64,000 bases of DNA, from NCBI GenBank assembly GCA_947044405.1, contig CAMRHE010000115.1, positions 1,798,001-1,862,000 of the forward strand, written 5' to 3'. The translations under genes were made by a program, and so were the position numbers. Origin of the DNA: Leptodactylus fallax (taxonomy: Eukaryota > Chordata > Amphibia > Anura > Leptodactylidae). Positions 22,124 through 34,150 of the stretch are shown in pieces. How positions within the stretch are numbered: position 1 is the first letter of the stretch; the number at the start of each line of letters is the position of its first letter. The notes under the pieces were generated by a model. That model had not been told where the DNA came from, did not search any database, and saw only the letters and a program-made list of their open reading frames with translations.

Positions 22124-22431
22124 TGTGGTAAGGTGTACAGGAAAGTCGTGGAAGGGGTGTATATCTCACCCGGTTACCTCAGCCAGGTGAGATAAAAAGA
22201 AAACCAGGTTTTTTTCTGACCTTAGCAGACCTTAGTTTGCTAGGGTTTTATTTCGGCTGCTTTACATGGGCTGGTTTTTTTTGGACTGGAGGGCAGGTTT
22301 GGTAGAGGGTGCCTTCCAGTCCACATCCCTAGTCCACTATGGGACTTCCTCCCTACTCCCAGCGGCTCCCAGGTGAGGTTTCCTGTTTGAGTCAATTGGG
22401 AAGTAAGGCTGACAAAAAGGGAGCTCTGTCT

Positions 22432-22483
<52 letters not shown>

Positions 22484-22736
22484 AGAAAGAAAGAAAGACC
22501 TCTCCTGTGTGAGGAGCGTTTTGCATTTGGAACCCTGAACTTCTTACTCCGTGTTGCCTGTAAGGTACTTTGTGTTTCATTTAACGCTGGACAGGCGTAG
22601 GAACTGCATATTTTTGTTTGGACATTTGTGTTGTTGGTGCTTATGCCGCTACAATAAAGCACCACCAAGATTTAACCAGAGACCTGCTGTGCGTACGTGG
22701 TCATTGCCGCCCCACCGTATGAGCTAATCCTTCACA
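22124..22736 (+). repeat. Solo LTR A
   Basis: Starts TGTGGTAAGG, ends ATCCTTCACA, and is flanked by gtat at 22120-22123 and 22737-22740. It holds an AATAAA poly(A) signal at 22653-22658 followed by an R-U5-like tail. No internal coding sequence, so it is a solo LTR left by recombination. The final TCCTTCACA also ends the LTR at 53953-54809. Confidence 0.65.
22439..22496 (+). repeat. (GA)n / (GAAA)n microsatellite inside LTR A
   Basis: About 18 GA units pass into GAAA units. It produces spurious Ser/Leu-rich frames on the minus strand. Confidence 0.9.
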
Positions 22737-22935
22737 GTATTTAGAGTGGATGTCACATAATAGTTATGGTCATGTATTTGCCCAGTGGCAACGTACAGTG
22801 CGATACAACAATTCTAGGCATTACTTGATATTTGATCCAATGGTTAATTCAGTTGCATTCAGCATGTACCGGCAATCACTTTCTTATTGTATGTGTTCCC
22901 TCTAGCACTTTATCCTAATAGTCACCACAAGTCCT

Positions 22936-23911
22936 TGTAAGAGACAGCCAATGTTGACTTAAGCTTCATTTGTCTGTATAAACTGTTAATGTTGAATGTA
23001 TTTCTGTGATTCTGTTCCTTTAAGACAGCAGCCATTGTAATTGTGACATGATGCTGGAGTGAGACCCCCCCCCTTTTATGTCAGCCTGCCTGTTCTGCAG
23101 ACAGAGTGTGAGCAGAGAAGCAGGAAGTGACGAGACAAAGAGCAGCAGCCATCTTGGCAAGTGTTGTATTGAACTGGTGTGGAGATTTTTCTGTACAGCT
23201 AAGCTGTATCTTGGTCCAGAGACAAACAGAGTGTAAAGAGACAACAGGACTAGTGAGTCCACGTGAAAGGAACTGTGCTCAGTGGCTGATCAGTGAGACT
23301 GACATTGTGACTGTGTATATGGATACCACAGATAGAGACTCGCAGTGCTGTTGATGTACTGGACGGCACCTGCTAAATCCCGGCTTACATCCCAGCTCAG
23401 TGTATGGATTCGGCAGGACTGTCAGTGTGCTGAGTGGAATCTGCTGTTGGATTACATTGCATTCAGTTGGTTTCCCTGTCTGTTAAAGAGGACTTCATTT
23501 CTCCCAAGATCCTGATAACCGTGAGGAGAGGACGCTTCACTATAAAAGAAAGGACCGACTTTGGGCCCCACCGCGCGCTTCTACGGACTGTAAGCGGTCC
23601 ACCTGGACCACTGGGGAAAAGGGGGTGCACCCAAATGTGAAGTCAGGGTCAGTTAGGGATAGTTTTGAGTATATTGTTCATTCAGTGTCCATACTGCAGA
23701 AGTGGACAGAGTAAAAGTAGAAACCATTGCAGAATTTGCCTTGAAATTGTTCATGCTATATTGTATATTTTGCTTGTCTTTAGCCCTGTCATTTTACCTT
23801 TAACTAGCCTTTATTAACTTATAGTAAATATATTTTTTTTTCTTGAACTACCGCGTGTGCGTTCATTTCTGGTTGCGGAGTCCAAACCACCTGCCTTGCT
23901 CTCGGTTCACA
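22936..23911 (+). repeat. Probable solo LTR B
   Basis: Starts TGTAAGAGACAGCC, ends CTCGGTTCACA, and is flanked by tcct at 22932-22935 and 23912-23915. A TATAAAAG box at 23541-23548 fits a U3 promoter, with AGTAAA as a possible poly(A) signal near 23824. A 4-bp TSD alone could be chance; the TG...CA ends and internal promoter make an LTR the best reading. Confidence 0.5.
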
Positions 23912-23915
23912 TCCT

Positions 23916-24329
23916 AGGCCTGAACAATCAATGGCCACGGCTGCAGAAATCATAATGTCATATCTTATTATTCAGCTGTATAAATCAATTATCTTCACTC
24001 CCATCAGTAAAGGTCACTACAGATGAGTCTGGTATTGATAATAAAGTTATTTGGAGCGCTCTATCTGTGTTACAATTCAGCACTATCATTGCGATTTCTC
24101 ACCAGTTTCCTGGAATCTGTCTGCTCTTTATAAAAAGCAATCCTTTATTAAATCTTATGGCTCGCTGCTTCCAAAAATCTCACATAGAAGACAGCAGAAT
24201 AAATATTATCAGCAGTATATAGGAGATAAGAATAACAGAGTGCCAAACATCAGGCAGGTTAATCTAGGAACTATTGTTATGAATCCTTATCTATGATTTT
24301 GAATGGATAGTAATATATTAGGTGGTTTC
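23916..24329. other. Unassigned spacer
   Basis: About 400 bases without a recognised gene or repeat; a short frame at 24051-24296 has no domain. Confidence 0.5.
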
Positions 24330-24750
24330 TTAAAGAGGACCTGCTGCCACTCCTGACATGTCTGTTCTAGTAAATACTTCCTGGTATATTCTTTATGAAA
24401 TTCTTCTACAGCACTTTTCCTTAGAACGTGGTATTATACCGTTCCTCTGTTTATTGTTCCTAGAAATCTATGAATAACGTGACAACAGAATGTTACCAAT
24501 TGAGGGCATGTATCTGCATAATTTGACACTATCCAATCATTACAGACAGTACCAGAGTGTATGGGGACACACCCCTTTGACAAAGGGAATTTTAACACCC
24601 AGTTGTTTACTCATAAATTTCCAGGAGGAATAGCAGAGTAATGGCACAACGTAGCATTATAAGAAAAGATGCTCCAGAATTTTTATAACATGAAAATTAG
24701 AAGGACTTACAAGAACCAACATGTCAGTAGATGCTGATGTAGTAGTTGCA
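24330..24750. mobile_element. Palindromic TTAA MITE, right end decayed
   Basis: Left end TTAAAGAGGACCTGCTGCC. The left arm (through CTGACATGT, TTCCTAGAAATCTATGAATA) is complemented on the right by TACTCATAAATTTCCAGG and ACATGTCAG. The last 20 or so bases of the right arm have diverged, so no second TTAA is seen. Non-coding foldback element. Confidence 0.6.
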
Positions 24751-26782
24751 TAGTTAGGAAAGGAGCCAAAGTTTGTCACTAGGAGAGTGTCACACACTCA
24801 TTCAGCCTGCAAAGTGAGTGCAATTTGCACCCAAATACAGTCCAAGCCCCCCAAAAACACGCTACCACCACCACTGAGTTGACAGACTCAGCGGAAACCT
24901 CACTCACATATACAGACGTCTCTCCAATGGTTAGACACAAACACACTTCAGAAAGGTAATGGATTTATAGAGAAAACGCACAGAACCATTAAATTTAACA
25001 ATTTAATACCCAAAGGGTTCAGTGCTGTATATAAAAGAGAAGAAAAATAATATATGACACGCAAGCAAACAGTCTTAAAAAGAAAAAGAGAAAAACACAA
25101 AAAAAATCCTATACTTAGGGGTATACTTATAGGACATGCCTAAACAATACATTCACTGAGGAGATATATATTATTATTATTATTATTATTCAGTAATAAC
25201 ACACAGAGCATTCAGGCCAGAAAATGCCTCATCTGCTTTAAAGTGTTTGGCCACTCTTACTTTATTTTTTAGAACATAAAAACAACACATGAAGTGACTG
25301 ACTTGTGCAGTGACCCAGAGCTTAGCAGTATGGAGATGGAGCAATTTGGAGAGTAGGCCCAAGATGGTGACTACACTGACAGCGATGACTTTTGGCGCCA
25401 AATCCTCTTAATGGTCTCAGGCTTGCACAGTGATGAGAGGGTCACACTGCAGTGATGGTGTGCAGTGACCTGACCCATCCACTATCCAGTGAGAAAAAGT
25501 GGTGCATGTGCAGTTCCAGTCCAGTGTTGTTCGATGGAGACTGTTGATTGATGGGTCAGGTCACTTGACTATCCATTGGTGCTCTGACAGGATGCAGCAC
25601 TTAGCCAGCTAGGCAGATTGATGTAAATGAGCCGGCAGCGCTATTAAAAAAAGGACATCAGTGCAGATACTTTCAATAGTTACTTTGATGTGCTGTTTGC
25701 AGCTGTGGCTGGCCTTAGCTATGCAACTTTGTGGTCACACAGGGCGCCGGCCGCCACACAATATAGGAGGTACAAGCAGATTGGGAAGCTTTATGCCATA
25801 TAAATAAATAGGAGAGACTATAATTGCACATTAATCAGGTGGTGTGTGTTGTAAACAGTAAAGGGGTCACTGCACTTGCATGAGCACTGCAGACTCTTCA
25901 AACAACTTCAGCAGGGGTTCTGGGGGGGGGGGGGGTCAGACACTCATAGAACTGGAATAACCCTTAAATCATTATAGGGATCCATCACGCAGCAAGTTTT
26001 GTTCATTAGACTCGAGGTCTGAGCATTATTTGTAGCAAATCTGGGCACATTAAAGAGGCAATAAGCGGCAAATGGGCACCAAGTACTTCACATTGCAAAA
26101 TTTGTTTGAGACTTTTTCTTATGACAGGTGAGTGGTGTAACAAGCAGGATGCTACCCGACCTACAACTGGCCCTGTTTGCAACACATTCTGAAAAATGAA
26201 GTAAGAGTGACCCCTTTTAAGTATGAATCTACTATAAAGGGGTCACCCACGGTTCTGTAAGTGCATAATAGAAGTACTTTTAGCAAGATTTACACATTCA
26301 GGCATAACTTTAAAGATAATGGAAAATGCATAGGACACGGTATTCTGTTGCTGACATATGCATCTTTTCTGTGTAACGTAATTAAGTGCGGATTTGTTAC
26401 TCATCCAACTGTAAATTCATTAACATGAATTAACGCCATTAATGCTAATTTAATTCTAACATGTTTTCAAATTATTTCTTATAATTGAAGGGGAGCGCAG
26501 CATGGGAGACCATGTATTAAACTTGGCAGATTATATGTTTAACCCCTTCTTAGGATCTTATTAATTTCATTCCATTAATTAGCTGTCCATATGGTTAAAG
26601 TTGCGCAGTTACTTTGCTTTTATTGTGAACATTATTTTTATCTTTATCGCAACAATTTTATCTATTTTTAGTTATTACATATGATGGATCAGAGTAATAT
26701 TAATTCCTAAAGTGCTCATTATTGTTATCCACATTAAAACTAAATCTTTAACTTATTTTATGCCTTTTGTATGTTTTAGCTA
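24751..26782. other. Long unassigned stretch with simple repeats
   Basis: Holds an (ATT)n tract at 25169-25190 and a G12 run near 25922. A possible degraded hAT fragment lies near 25700-26172 (inner GGCTGGCCTTAGC against CAACTGGCCCTG), with no matching TSD. No gene found. Confidence 0.45.
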
Positions 26783-28368
26783 CAGTGGGGAAAAAAGGAT
26801 TCAGTCAGCCACCAAGTGTGCAAGTTCTCCCACTTAAAAAGATGAGGTCGGCCTGTAATTGTCATCATAGGTAGACCTCAACTATGAGAGACAAAATGAG
26901 AAAACAAATCCAGAAAATAACTTTGTCTGATTTTTAAAAAATTTATTTGCAAATTATGGTGGAAAATAAGTATTTGGTCAAAAGTTCATCTCCATACTTT
27001 GTTATATATCCTTTGTTGGCAATGACAGAGGTCAAACGTTTCTGTAAGTCTTCACAAGGTTGGCACACACTGTTGCTGGTATGTTGGCCCATTCCTCCAT
27101 GCAGATCTCCTCTAGAGCAGTGATGTTTTGGGGCTGTCGCTGAGCAACATGGACATTCGACTCCCTTCAAAGGTTTTCTATGGGGTTGAGATCTGGAGAC
27201 TGGCTAGGCCATTCCAGGACCTTAAAATGCTTCTTACGAAGCCACTCCTTCATTGCCCTGGTGGTATGCTTGGGATCATTGTCATGCTGAAAGACCCAGC
27301 CATGTTTCATCTTCAATGTCCTTGCTGATGGAAGGAGGTTTGCACTCAAAGTCTCACGATACATGGCCCCATTCATTCTTTCATGTACAGGGATCAGTCG
27401 TCCTGGTCCCTTTGCAGAGAAACAGCCCCAAAGCATGATGTTGCCATCCCCATGCTTCACAGTAGGTATGGTGTTCTTTGGATCCAACAGCATTCACTCT
27501 CCTCCAAACACGACGAGTTGTGTTTCTACCAAACAGTTCTACTTTGGTTTCATCTGACCATATAACATTCTCCCAATACTCTTCTGGAACATCCAAATGC
27601 TCTCTAGCAAACTTCAGACGGGCCCGGATATGTACTGGCTTAAGCAGGAGGACACATCTGGCACTGCAGGATCTGAGTCCCTGGCGGCGTAGTGTGTTAC
27701 TGACGGTATCCTTTGTTACGTTAGTCCCAGCTTTCTGCAGGTCATTCACTAGGTCCCCCCGTGTAGTTCTGGGATTTTTGCTCACTGTTCTTGTGATCAT
27801 TTTGACCCCACGGGGTGAGATCTTGCGTGGATCCCCTGATCGAGGGAGATTATCAGTGGTCTTGTATGTCTTCCATTTTCTAATTATTGCTCCCACAGTT
27901 GATTTCTTCACACCAAGCTGCTTGCCTATTGCAGATTCAGTCTCCCCAGCCTGATGCAGGTCTACAGTTTTGTTTCTGGTGTCCTTCCACAGCTCTTTGG
28001 TCTTCACCATAGTGGAGTTTGGAGTGTGACTGTTTGAGGTTGTGGACAGGTGTCTTTTATACTGATAACAATGTCAAACAGGAGCCATTACTACAGGTAA
28101 TGAGTGGAGGACAGAGGAGCCTCTTAAAGAAGAAGTTACAGGTCTGTGAGAGCCAGAAATCTTGCTTGTTTGTAGGTGACCAAATACTTATTTTCCACCA
28201 TAATTTGCAAATAAATTCTTAAAAAATCAGACAATGTGATTTTCTAGGTATGTTTTCTCATTGTCTCTCATAGTTGAGGTCTACCTATGATGACAATTAC
28301 AGGCCTCATCTTTTTAAGTGGGAGAACTTGCACAATTGGTGGCTGACTAAATGCTTTTTTCCCCACTG
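26783..28368 (-). mobile_element. Tc1/mariner element, decayed copy
   Basis: Ends CAGTGGGGAAAAAAGGATTC and TTTTTTCCCCACTG, flanked by TA on each side (26781-26782, 28369-28370). The inverted repeats extend roughly 180 bases, with GCAAGTTCTCCCACTT and GTCATCATAGGTAGACC near the ends. The 1586-bp length is typical for Tc1. It encodes the transposase on the minus strand. Confidence 0.88.
26985..28010 (-). pseudogene. Tc1 transposase, DD34E, frame-broken
   Basis: Start [10 protein letters not shown] at 28010. The N-terminal paired-type helix-turn-helix region is followed by [11 protein letters not shown] (first Asp), [10 protein letters not shown] (second Asp) and [10 protein letters not shown] (Glu), with 34 residues between the last two. 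The frame shifts near 27490, a stop follows ENL at 27167, and the C-terminal piece continues in another frame. Transposase would bind the inverted repeats and cut and paste the element; this copy is inactive. Confidence 0.85.
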
Positions 28369-28457
28369 TAAGTACTTAAGGGGGTCTTCCAATGAAAATA
28401 ACCATAAAACTTTTAAATATTTTTGTGCATATAAATAATTAAACATTTTGCACCGTT

Positions 28458-28594
28458 TTAAAGATTTTCTCTAACCAGCTTAGTGGTGACAGTCTTTTGT
28501 TTTGACTGGTTGCCAAAGGATGTGACTATGACTGCAGGAACTTTCTATGGTACAAATTTAAATAAGGTTATGTTTGTGAGAAAAACCCATTTAA
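28458..28594. mobile_element. Short TTAA MITE related to 6707-6940
   Basis: Begins TTAAAGATTTTCTCTAACC with AGTGGTGACAGT, as in the 6707 copy, and ends ...AAAACCCATTTAA. TTAA is present on both sides. Probably an internal deletion derivative or a divergent relative. Confidence 0.45.
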
Positions 28595-28689
28595 AGCTTG
28601 ACTCCAAACTAGATATGTCAACTGCGCTTCTGAATCCTTATGTGCAGCCCCCTAACTGCTATATCACCATTAGGATCAGGAAACTGACA

Positions 28690-29268
28690 ACTTTTTTTCT
28701 TACTGTCTATCTACGCTCATGTCATCTCTACCTCAAAAACATCTCCAGAATCCGCCCTTTCCATACCACAAATACACTAAAGACACTTATTGTTGCCCTG
28801 ATTCACACTCTCCTTGACTACTGTAACTCCTTACTAATTGTTCTTCCCCTCACTAAACTCTCCCCTGTACAATCTATTCTGAATGCGGCGGCCAGACTCA
28901 TCTATCAGTCTAGACGCTACAGCGATGCCTCCGGTCTGTGCCGGTCACTACATTGGCTGCCTATTCAATACAGAATAAAATATAAAATTATCACCCTCAT
29001 CCACAAGGCTCTCCATAATGCTGCACCTCCCTACATTTCCTCCCTCTTCCCTGTCTATCGTCCAACCCGTGCTCTCCATTCACTCAATGACCTAAGACTA
29101 ACATCCTCTATTATCAGAACCTCCTACGCTCGTATACAAGACTTCTCCCGAGTTGCACCACTTCTCTGGAATGCTCTATCCTGGACTATTAGATTAAACC
29201 CCAATTTCCACAGCTTCAAGCGTAAACTAAAGACGTATCTTTTCAGACAGGCCTATCACAACTCCTAA
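28690..29268 (+). pseudogene. LINE ORF2 C-terminal fragment (L2-like)
   Basis: The frame holds RT thumb and connection motifs of the L2/CR1 group: NISRIRPF, LDYCNSLL, NAAARLIYQSR, LHWLPIQYRIKYKI, APLLWNALS and FKRKLKTYLFRQAY. It keeps a normal stop at 29266-29268 and is unbroken over its surviving 190 codons. The catalytic RT core and endonuclease are missing. An upstream extension of this frame runs through the unrelated TTAA MITE and is not part of the gene. Confidence 0.78.
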
Positions 29269-29678
29269 TGTAAACCCTTCCGTAGTTAGAATCCCTAAAA
29301 TGTTCCCTCCTCTGTTCACACTCCCGCATAACCTCACAAGATATGATGCCGTATCAGAATAACTTTATATGTCCAGGCACCATCTGCATGTTAAAGGACA
29401 CAACCAGTGACGGCTCATACAGCTTTATATATGTGTAATGACAGTAACCTCTATCACAAAATTGTCTGACCATTGTACAAGCAATGCTACGTCTATTGCC
29501 GCCCCTACTACCTCTTGTGTCACCCCCTCTACCTCATAGATTGTAAGCTCTTGTGAGCAGGGCCCTCAGTCCCAATGTGTGAATTGACTATTTCTTTGTA
29601 ATGTATCTTTTTTGTCAGTACTTGAACCCTACAAACTGTACAGTGCTGCGGAATATGTTGGCGCTATAGAAATAAAAC

Positions 29679-29710
<32 letters not shown>
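29679..29710 (+). repeat. (ATT)n microsatellite, LINE tail
   Basis: About ten ATT units directly after the LINE 3' end. Confidence 0.9.
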
Positions 29711-30563
29711 GAGCAATTTTCTGACTGATAAGGTGAGGGTGGGTTAAGAAGAGTAGATTTCCTACAGAAAGACCTTTTTTATCAGTCATCCTTAATATTT
29801 CTTTTATTAGCATTTCTCTGTCTCAGGGGAGAACTGCAGAGCTTAGCTGTCCTGACCTGGTACCAGACGGCTGTGATTTGTTGTCCCCTAGCAATCCCTG
29901 GAGCCATTACGTTTCACTGTTCTGCTGATCTTAAGTCCCAGCCAAAGAATATATTTTAGGAGAACAACTTTAGATTTAGTATCATGGGAGACTCAGAGGA
30001 GAAGGATTTATCACTGTTCTATACAGAATTTGCTGCTCAGATCGTAAGGTGTTACATGTATGGGATGGGGGGAGGGGGTCTTATGTAACCTTAATGTACA
30101 ACCACAACTAATAATTTTGTTCATTGTATTTTTTAAGATATTTTTTCTGGACTCTTTGCTTTGAAGATAATGATTTATTAAAATAATTTTATTCTCAATG
30201 TGCAATAACTGCTTTCTTAAGGATTAATAGGAAAATATCCCACAGCCACTCTAGCAATGCTTAAAGTTTCTAATAAAGTAGCTGGGGCTGCTCCAAACTT
30301 AGCATGATGCCTAGAGGAAGATGCTTGCAGGTCAAAAACAGACATGTTGAAAATTAACTGTAAAAAAAAACCATTTACTATAAAAGCAAAAGTTATCCAA
30401 CTTCATACTGTTCAGTGCTCCATCAATCTACATTAACTTTCTCAGCCAACCACTGTAATATGAGACCATAACTCTATGGAAAACAAGTAACTGCTTTTGA
30501 GGCCCCAGATAATCCCCAAAATAAGAAAAAAAGAAGATTAAAAATAAGCAGATAAATAATGCA
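29711..30563. other. Unassigned stretch
   Basis: No gene or repeat recognised; only short, domain-free frames. Confidence 0.5.
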
Positions 30564-30571
30564 GATAAATC

Positions 30572-30751
30572 CAGTGTTGGACTGGCCCACCAGAGTATTC
30601 TACAGTGGGCCCTGGCTCTAACACACAATAATGGTCCAGCAGAAGACTTACAGATTTGATGGGTGTTATGATCTATTTCCTAGGGGTTGTTGGCTGGTGA
30701 GACCCAGAATCATTTTATCTGGAGGACCCAAGGAACCTCAGTCCAACACTG
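30572..30751. mobile_element. 180-bp hAT-type element, CAGTGTTGGACTGG family
   Basis: Left end CAGTGTTGGACTGGCCCACC, right end CTCAGTCCAACACTG. Flanks gataaatc (30564-30571) and gataaatg (30752-30759) match at seven of eight bases, an aged 8-bp hAT TSD. It has the same termini as the 10.8-kb composite, so it is a minimal member of that family. Confidence 0.75.
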
Positions 30752-30759
30752 GATAAATG

Positions 30760-31288
30760 AAATTCTTATATATAAAAAAGAAACAACTGCAGAAAGGTTG
30801 CTGGATAACTTCCTGTGTGAAGGAGCTTTGTCAAGATTTGGAGCGAACCCAATCAACGGAGACCTGTGCGCAGATGTAATGACTATTAAAAGGCAAAATC
30901 CAATGAAGTTTGTAGATCATCCGTTCTTTATGGTATTACTTTCTATATTATCTTATCACTACATTACAGTCCGGTGATGTTATATAATATGAATAAGAAA
31001 CATTTGTAATGCACTTTTCTAAGAGAGACAACTCAAAGCACAGGGAGAGTTGTGGAGTGTGGCTGCTACATAGGTGCTCATCCCTAACACCCACAACCAT
31101 CAGTGGAAGGACCCAGAGGAAATCCATGCAGATGTTTCCCTTGAACCCAGGACCACAATGCTGCAAGACAACATTGTTAACCACTGAGCCACCATGTTGC
31201 CTACAGCTGGTAGCATGTGACATCCTTATATGTTGTTTTTCTACACAGTGAGGTCCCAGGTACATAGTGATCTTTTATTTGTGCACTA
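30760..31288. other. Unassigned stretch
   Basis: No supported gene. Contains 'gttaaccactgagccaccatg', which may be part of an old repeat. Confidence 0.45.
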
Positions 31289-31290
31289 TA

Positions 31291-32854
31291 CAGTCATGGC
31301 CAAAAGTTTTGAGAATGATACAAATATAAATTTTTACAAAGTCTACTGCTTCAGTTTTTCTAATGGCAATTTGCATATACTCCAGAATGTTATAAAGAGT
31401 GATCAGCTTAACATCAATTACTTGCAAAGTCAATATTTGCCTAGAAAATGAACTTTATCCCCCAAAACACATTTCAACATCATTGCAGCCCTGCCTTAAA
31501 AGGACCACCTAACATCGTTTCAGTGATTGCTCCATTAACACAGGTGTGGGTGTTGATGAGGACAGGGCTGGAGATCAATCTGTCATGATTAAGTAAGAAT
31601 GACACCACTGGACACTTTAAAAGGAGGCTGGTGCTTGCCATCATTGCTTCTCTTCTGTTAACCATGGTTATCTCTAAAGAAACACGTGCAGTCATCATTG
31701 CACTGCACAAAAATGGCCTAACTGGGAAGAGTATTGCAGCTAGAAAGATTGCACCTCAGTCAACAATCTATCGCATCATCAAGAACTTCAAGGAGAGAGG
31801 TTCCATTGGTGCCAAAAAGGCTCCAGGGCGCCCAAGAAAGACCAGCAAGCGGCAGGACCGTCTCTTAAAAGTGTTTCAGCTGCGGGATCGGGCTACCAGC
31901 AGTGCAGAGCTTGCTGAGGAATGGCAGCAGGCAGGTGTGAGTGCATCTGCACGCACTGTGAGGCGGAGACTCTTGGAGCAAGGCCTGGTCTCAAGGAGGG
32001 CAGCAAAGAAGCCACTTCTCTCCCGAAAAAACATCAGGGACAGACTGATATTCTGCAAAAGGTACAGGGAGTGGACTGCTGATGACTGGGGTAAAGTCAT
32101 TTTCTCTGATGAATCCCCTTTTCGATTGTTTGGAACATCTGGAAAACAGCTTATTCGGAGAAGAAGAGGTGAGAGCTACCACCAGTCTTGTCTCATGCCA
32201 ACTGTAAAGCATCCTGAAACCATTCATGTGTGGGGTTGCTTCTCAGCCAAGGGAATCGGCTCTCTCACAGTCTTGCCTAAAAACACAGCCATGAATAAAG
32301 AATGGTACCAGAATGTCCTCCAAGAGCAACTTCTCCCAACCGTCCAAGAGCAGTTTGGCGCTCAACAATGCCTTTTCCAGCATGATGGAGCACCTTGCCA
32401 TAAAGCAAAGGTGATAACTAAATGGCTCAGGGAACAAAACATAGAGATTTTGGGTCTATGGCCTGGAAACTCCCCAGATCTTAATCCCATTGAGAACTTG
32501 TGGTCAATCATCAAGAGACGGGTGGACAAACAAAAACCAACAAATTCAGACAAAATGAAAGCATTGATTCTGCAAGAATGGACTGCTATCAGTCAGGATT
32601 TGGTTCAGAAGTTGATTGAGAGCATGCCAGGGAGAATTGCAGAGGTCCTGAAGAAGGGTCAACACTGCAAATATTGACTTGCTGCATTAACTCATTCTAA
32701 CTGTCAATATAAGCTTCTGTTACTCATAATATGAATGCAATTATATTTCTGTATGTGATAGAAACATCTGACAAACACACATAAAAACCAGAGGGCAGCA
32801 GATCATGTGAAAATATAATATTTGTGTCATTCTCAAAACTTTTGGCCATGACTG
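31291..32854 (+). mobile_element. Tc1/mariner DD35E element, copy 1 (intact)
   Basis: Ends CAGTCATGGCCAAAAGTTTT and its complement, with TA on both sides (31289-31290, 32855-32856). 1564 bp with one complete transposase frame. A second copy of the same family lies at 61207-62773 in opposite orientation, with about 97% identical protein. The intact ends and frame suggest recent activity. Confidence 0.92.
31664..32677 (+). CDS. Tc1/mariner transposase, DD35E type
   Basis: 337 residues from ATG in good context (ACCATGG) at 31664; an upstream Met at 31631 would add 11 residues. The N-terminal HTH pair is joined by a GRPRK AT-hook-like linker. Catalytic residues are Asp149 (FSDESPF), Asp241 (QHDGAPCHK) and Glu277 (DLNPIENLW); 35 residues separate the last two, where typical Tc1 has 34. 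This fits the DD35E 'Traveler' lineage as I recall it, not confirmed by search. The protein would cut and reinsert the element at TA. No frame damage seen. Confidence 0.9.
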   Translation: MVISKETRAVIIALHKNGLTGKSIAARKIAPQSTIYRIIKNFKERGSIGAKKAPGRPRKTSKRQDRLLKVFQLRDRATSSAELAEEWQQAGVSASARTVRRRLLEQGLVSRRAAKKPLLSRKNIRDRLIFCKRYREWTADDWGKVIFSDESPFRLFGTSGKQLIRRRRGESYHQSCLMPTVKHPETIHVWGCFSAKGIGSLTVLPKNTAMNKEWYQNVLQEQLLPTVQEQFGAQQCLFQHDGAPCHKAKVITKWLREQNIEILGLWPGNSPDLNPIENLWSIIKRRVDKQKPTNSDKMKALILQEWTAISQDLVQKLIESMPGRIAEVLKKGQHCKY

Positions 32855-32869
32855 TATATGTGCTGTGAC

Positions 32870-34150
32870 ATCATGGTATGCTTTAGTCCTGTACTATGAC
32901 ATCACTGTACTATTCTTGTATTGCAATGCTGTGTAATGGATGATCTGTGGAATGGCACATCACTGTGCACATTATGCCAATAGTGGGACATTGCTGTGTG
33001 CAATATACCAATATAGTGACATTGTGCCCGTGGTCTCACTGGTGCATTTTGCCTGTACTGATGTGGTTCAGTTCTGGCTACCAGTACTAAGTTTGGTTAC
33101 CTTGGAGTTAGGGTACAGAGAAGAGCCACAAAATTGATAAGGTGCATGGAGGATCTTACTTATGAGGAAAGATTTAAAGAATTAGATCATCTTTGGAGAG
33201 ACAAGATTATATAAGAAGGTGACAAGGCTTCTTCAGCATAAGGACCATGAATCTGAGGAATAGCCATCCCCAGGAATGGTCACAGCAGCAACAGCTGACA
33301 GCTTAGATGCCTTATTATATCAAAATAGCATTAGTGCTTATGTAATTGTGTAAAATTCTTGTTTCTCATAATTCTTTTCTTCAGAAATGCCCTTTCCCAT
33401 CTTGTGGTTGAACCTTGTGGACATACTTCTTTTTCAACTGTACTATCTAACTAATGACTATTATAGTTCTGGGACATCAGTGTGTCTGTTTTCACTTTGC
33501 TGTGACCTCACTGTGTATTATTCCTATATTGTGACATCACTGTATTTATTATCTGTGTACTGTGACACCACTGTGCCTATTATCCAAGATATGTGACATC
33601 ACTGTGTGTGTTATCCTTGTACTGTGAGATCACTGTGCTTATTTTCCCTGGACTGTGACATCACATTGTTTATTATCCTTGTACTGTGACATCACTGTGT
33701 TTATTATGCCGGTACTGTGACACAACTGTGTATATTATCTCTGGACTGTGACATCACTGTGTGTGTTATCCCTGTAGTGTGACATCACTGTGTGTGTTAT
33801 CCTTGTACTGTGAGATCACTGTGCTTATTTTCCCTGGACTGTGACATCACATTGTTTATTATCCTTGTACTGTGACATCACTGTGTTTATTATGCCGGTA
33901 CTGTGACACAACTGTGTATATTATCTCTGGACTGTGACATCACTGTGTGTGTTATCCCTGTAGTGTGACATCACTGTGTTTATTATCCTTGTACTGTGAC
34001 ATCACTGTATCTATTATCCCTGTACTGTGACATCACTGTATGTGTTATCCTTGTACTGTGACACAACTGCTCTTATTTTCCCTGGACTGTGACATCACTG
34101 TGTGTTCTCCATTTACTGTGACATCACTATGAGCATTATCTCTGTATTGT
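32870..34150 (+). repeat. 31-bp minisatellite with a 186-bp higher-order unit
   Basis: The unit is close to CTGTGACATCACTGTGTGTG plus TTATCCTTGTA (31 bases). The dense part, 33478-34150, has about twenty copies. A block of six units (186 bases) starting at 33601 is repeated almost exactly from 33787. Degenerate copies appear from about 32870, before a LINE fragment interrupts. Confidence 0.85.
33090..33320 (+). pseudogene. LINE RT C-terminal relic (CR1/L2-like)
   Basis: One frame reads VQRRATKLIRCMEDLTYEER followed by FKELDHL, the conserved end of CR1/L2-type ORF2. After a stop, NLRNSHPQEW resembles the WNSLP segment. Short, with stops and frame changes; an old fragment inside the minisatellite region. 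Confidence 0.6.

Larger units (their letters stand above)
28680..29710 (+). mobile_element. L2-like LINE 3' end
   Basis: A 5'-truncated copy containing the C-terminal part of ORF2 and a 3' UTR. The tail TGTTGGCGCTATAGAAATAAA is followed by an (ATT)n tract, the usual tail type of these LINEs. The same tail in reverse orientation appears near 47670. Confidence 0.75.

Noticed and set aside
25700..26172. hAT element between GGCTGGCCTTAGC and CAACTGGCCCTG
   Set aside because: Inner similarity is weak and the flanking 8-mers do not form a TSD.
28483..28689. N-terminal extension of the L2-like frame
   Set aside because: This part is read through a TTAA MITE and has no LINE similarity.
33478..34150. 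Second regular array considered as CRISPR-like
   Set aside because: Plain 31-bp tandem units with a duplicated six-unit block and no spacers.
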